In this document: positions 61,524 to 64,000 of the stretch, in pieces
Position numbering within the stretch: the stretch's first letter is position 1
Layout of the letters: each line of letters starts with the position of its first letter
The notes under the pieces: generated by a model
What the model saw: the letters and a program-made list of their open reading frames with translations, nothing else
What the model was told of the DNA's origin: nothing
Database searches by the model: none
Made by a program: the position numbers and the translations under genes
Assembly: GCF_000716435.1 (NCBI RefSeq)
Contig: NZ_JNWO01000005.1
Location: 428,191 to 492,190 of the forward strand
DNA length: 64,000 nt
Source: Streptomyces xylophagus
Lineage (GTDB): Bacteria; Actinomycetota; Actinomycetes; Streptomycetales; Streptomycetaceae
Direction: 5' to 3'

Positions 61524-61555
61524 GTTCTACGGATTGTTGATTCCGTAGAGCGGAA
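61524..61555. promoter_or_regulatory. Interlocking inverted repeats upstream of the DUF6986 gene
   Basis: TCTACGGA (61526-61533) and TCCGTAGA (61542-61549) form a perfect inverted repeat with 8 bases between; extending each arm to 10 bases adds one mismatch. A second dyad, TTCCGTAGAGCGGAA (61541-61555), shares the right arm. This lies 17 bases ahead of the start codon, so it is a strong candidate operator. Confidence 0.6.
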
Positions 61556-61571
61556 ACCTGGAGGGTGTGGG

Positions 61572-62876
61572 ATGGGTCAGGGCCAGCAGGAGAAGGTGGC
61601 GACGAGCCTCGCGGGCGCGATCAGCGAGGAGATCAGCGCCTCCCTGGCACCGGTCGACGCCGAACTGGAGCGCCGCTACCCCGGAGACCCCGGCACCCGC
61701 CAGCCCGTCCACACGGTCTACGTCCCCGGCGACGTCTTCGCCGCCGACACGATCCGCTCCTGGGGCGACCGGGCCCTCGCCGCCCTCGACGAACACGCCC
61801 CCGACGCGGCCTCCTTCGCCGCCGTCCTCGGCCTCTCCGACGTACTCGCCGAGCCCGTCCACGCGCGCGTGCGCGCCAAGTTGGAGCGCGAGCCCATCGA
61901 GGACCTGCGGGTCGACTTCGAGGACGGCTACGGCCCGCGCCCCGACGCCGAGGAGGACGAGACCGCCGCCCGCGCGGCCCGGCTGATCGCCGAGGCGTAC
62001 GACAAGGGCACGGCGGCGCCGTACATGGGCATCCGGATGAAGTGCATGGAGGCACCGGTGCGCGACCGGGGCATCCGGACCCTCGACATCTTCCTGACCG
62101 GGCTCATGGAGGCAGGAGGCCTGCCCGAGGGCCTGGTCCTGACCCTCCCCAAGGTCACCTACGCCGAGCAGGTCACCGCGATGGTGCGCCTCCTGGAGGC
62201 CTTCGAGAAGGCGCACGGACTCGACGCGGGCCGGATCGGCTTCGAGATCCAGATCGAGACCAGCCAGTCCATCCTCGCCACCGACGGCACGGCGACCGTC
62301 GCCCGCATGATCCAGGCCGCCGAGGGCCGCGCCACCGGCCTGCACTACGGCACCTTCGACTACAGCGCCTGCCTCGGCGTCTCCGCCGCGTACCAGGCGA
62401 GCGACCACCCGGCCGCCGACCACGCGAAGGCGATCATGCAGGTAGCGGCGGCGGGGACGGGAGTACGGGTGTCGGACGGCTCGACGAACGTCCTTCCGGT
62501 CGGCCCCACCGCGCAGGTCCACGACGCCTGGCGGCTGCACTACGGCCTCACCCGGCGGGCGCTGTCCCGCGCCTACTACCAGGGCTGGGACATGCACCCC
62601 GGCCACATCCCCACCCGCTACGCGGCCGTCTTCGCCTTCTACCGCGAGGGCTTCGAGCAGGCCGCCGCCCGCCTCGCCCGCTACGCCAACCGGGCCGGCG
62701 GCGACGTCATGGACGAGCCCGCGACCGCCAAGGCCCTCAGCGGCTATCTGCTGCGCGGCCTGGACTGCGGGGCGCTCGACATCGCCGAGGTGGCGAGGGC
62801 GACCGGGCTGACCCGCATGGACCTGGAGGGCTTCGCCGCGCCGCGCCGGGGCGACCTGACGGCGTCCGCCAAGTAG
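61572..62876 (+). CDS. DUF6986 family HpcH/HpaI aldolase-like protein
   Basis: A protein of 434 residues that resembles the citrate lyase beta/HpcH/HpaI aldolase superfamily: VHTVYVPGDVFAADTIRSWG, DLRVDFEDGYGPRPDAEEDE (metal-binding acids), LPKVTYAEQVTAMVRLLEAF, IGFEIQIETSQSILATDGTA (Glu of the metal site) and HYGTFDYSACLGVS. I place it in DUF6986, an actinobacterial family. It probably cleaves or forms a C-C bond in a 2-oxo acid or acyl-CoA compound, but the substrate is unknown. ATG 61572 has GGAGGG 8 bases upstream. An interlocking inverted repeat lies close upstream. Confidence 0.83.
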   Translation: MGQGQQEKVATSLAGAISEEISASLAPVDAELERRYPGDPGTRQPVHTVYVPGDVFAADTIRSWGDRALAALDEHAPDAASFAAVLGLSDVLAEPVHARVRAKLEREPIEDLRVDFEDGYGPRPDAEEDETAARAARLIAEAYDKGTAAPYMGIRMKCMEAPVRDRGIRTLDIFLTGLMEAGGLPEGLVLTLPKVTYAEQVTAMVRLLEAFEKAHGLDAGRIGFEIQIETSQSILATDGTATVARMIQAAEGRATGLHYGTFDYSACLGVSAAYQASDHPAADHAKAIMQVAAAGTGVRVSDGSTNVLPVGPTAQVHDAWRLHYGLTRRALSRAYYQGWDMHPGHIPTRYAAVFAFYREGFEQAAARLARYANRAGGDVMDEPATAKALSGYLLRGLDCGALDIAEVARATGLTRMDLEGFAAPRRGDLTASAK

Positions 62877-63006
62877 CGGACCTGTCACAGCTGTTGGCGC
62901 CGACTTCTGTTGTCACTGCCGCCCCGTAGGCTGTACGGCACTCAGGGAAGTGCCACAGGACGGGGCGGCGGTGACTTCGGCTTCGGCTTCGGAGGAGAGC
63001 GGACGC

Positions 63007-64000
63007 GTGGACGACGGGGTCGGCCGACTGCTGGCCGGGCGCTATCGCGTCGTCGGCAGGCTCGGGCGCGGCGGCATGGGCGTCGTCTGGCGGGCCGTCG
63101 ACGAGGTCCTCGGCCGTGAGGTCGCCGTCAAGGAACTGCGCACCTTCACCGACGCCTACGCGCCCGAACTGGCCGATCTGCGCCTGCGGATGCAGCGCGA
63201 GGCGCGGGCGGCGGCGCGGGTCCGTCATCCCGGCGTGGTCGCCGTGCACGACATCGCCGAGGTCGACGGACGCCCGCTGATCGTCATGGAGTTGATCGAC
63301 GGCCCGTCCCTGGACGACGTCCTCGGGGAGCGCGGCCCGATCGATCCCGGCGAGGCGGCCGCGATCGGCGCGAAGGTGATGGAGGCGCTGGCCGCGGCGC
63401 ACTCCGTGGGGGTCCTGCACCGTGATGTGAAGCCCGGCAACATCCTGTTGGACCGCTCCGGCCGCGTCGTCCTCACGGACTTCGGCATAGCCACCATGGA
63501 CGACCCCGGCGACGGCTCCGCCACCCACCTCACCCGCAGCGGCGAACTCATCGGCTCCCTGGACTACTTGGCCCCCGAACGCGCCCAGGGCGCCGACCCC
63601 GGCCCGGCCTCCGACGTCTGGGCCCTCGGCGCCACGCTCTACGCGGCGGTCGAGGGCACGTCCCCGTTCCGCCGCACCTCGACGTACTCCACCCTCACTG
63701 CCATCGTCTCCGAGCCACTTCCGGAGCCCCGCCGGGCGGGTCGACTTGGGCCCGTCCTTCGCCAACTCATGCAGAAGCGGGCGGAGTTGCGTCCTGGGGC
63801 CGATGTGGCACGGGGGTTGTTGGAGGGGGTGGCGGGGGCGCCGGAGGCGGATTCGGCTACGGCTCGGTTGCGGGGGACGGGTGGCAGGGCTGCTGGGGTG
63901 CCGGTGGGGTTGGGGGCGTTGCCGCCGGGGTTTGTTGGGGTGGAGAACGGGGTCGGTGTGGTGGATCCGAGGGGGAGTGCGGGGGCGGGGACCGGCGGCG
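63007..64000 (+). CDS. Serine/threonine protein kinase, 3' end missing
   Basis: The N-terminal kinase domain of a PknB-like protein is complete: LGRGGMGVVWRAVD (Gly loop), VAVKEL (ATP Lys), VLHRDVKPGNILL (catalytic loop), LTDFGIATM (DFG) and APERAQGADPGPASDVWALG. After about residue 265 a Gly/Arg/Val-rich linker begins, and the frame stays open to the window edge, so an extracytoplasmic part may lie beyond. GTG 63007 has GGAGGAG about 9 bases upstream; GTG 62971 in the same frame is an alternative start. Its partner proteins are not evident here. Confidence 0.93.
   Translation, partial: MDDGVGRLLAGRYRVVGRLGRGGMGVVWRAVDEVLGREVAVKELRTFTDAYAPELADLRLRMQREARAAARVRHPGVVAVHDIAEVDGRPLIVMELIDGPSLDDVLGERGPIDPGEAAAIGAKVMEALAAAHSVGVLHRDVKPGNILLDRSGRVVLTDFGIATMDDPGDGSATHLTRSGELIGSLDYLAPERAQGADPGPASDVWALGATLYAAVEGTSPFRRTSTYSTLTAIVSEPLPEPRRAGRLGPVLRQLMQKRAELRPGADVARGLLEGVAGAPEADSATARLRGTGGRAAGVPVGLGALPPGFVGVENGVGVVDPRGSAGAGTGG

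Overview
The window is chromosomal DNA of very high GC content from an actinomycete, almost certainly a Streptomyces or close relative. Support comes from strong third-position GC bias, many GTG starts (one probable TTG), frequent 4-base start/stop overlaps, and families typical of that genus: a SpoIIE-type phosphatase with an anti-sigma-like ATPase domain, FUSC membrane proteins, DUF6421, DUF6986, Rv1733c-like and DUF2630 proteins, and secreted plant and fungal polymer hydrolases. I saw no rRNA, tRNA, insertion sequence, phage gene or CRISPR array. The window opens inside a sugar ABC permease gene and closes inside a protein kinase gene.

Region 1 (1-7688) looks like a mannan or galactomannan utilisation locus: ABC permease and binding lipoprotein, a LacI regulator, two secreted GH76 endo-alpha-1,6-mannanase-like enzymes and a GH27 alpha-galactosidase with a ricin-type module. 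Three related palindromes around GAAACGT lie upstream of the regulator and between the divergent hydrolases. Region 2 (7700-14800) holds an amidohydrolase coupled to an unusual histidine/phenylalanine ammonia-lyase homologue that carries an in-frame 30-bp tandem repeat and a changed MIO tripeptide, then a drug-efflux MFS protein, a SpoIIE-type phosphatase and a methyltransferase. Region 3 (14851-31090) is mixed housekeeping and regulation: a TerD-domain protein, HAD phosphatase, Lrp regulator, FUSC protein with a duplicated and decayed 3' end, lactonase-fold protein, CbiX-like protein, sugar kinase, uracil-DNA glycosylase, a BNR-repeat protein, a HEAT-repeat protein, an AidB-like acyl-CoA dehydrogenase and a PaaX regulator.

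Region 4 (31152-35845) is a pectin and plant-wall cluster: pectate lyases PL3 and PL1, divergent from a CE1-like esterase with CBM2 and an SGNH esterase, with two AGCGCT-centred palindromes between. Region 5 (35938-50804) contains a ferredoxin-NADP reductase-like flavoprotein, TetR regulator, HAD, PAP2, M56 peptidase, a second FUSC gene coupled to a MarR gene, a GH39-like enzyme without an obvious signal peptide, VOC proteins, a GNAT protein and a glycerophosphodiesterase.

Region 6 (50805-64000) has the most interesting regulation. A promoter drives a 17-codon leader ORF, then DUF6421, an SDR and a PLP-dependent beta-eliminating lyase, each joined to the next by a 4-base start/stop overlap. 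A probable leaderless transglutaminase-like gene follows. A DUF4395/thioredoxin pair sits next to a cysteine-ended leader peptide ORF in front of a flavin reductase, suggesting sulfur or cysteine control. etfBA, a secreted endonuclease/phosphatase-family protein, a DUF6986 aldolase-like enzyme with a clear operator-like repeat, and a Ser/Thr kinase complete the window.
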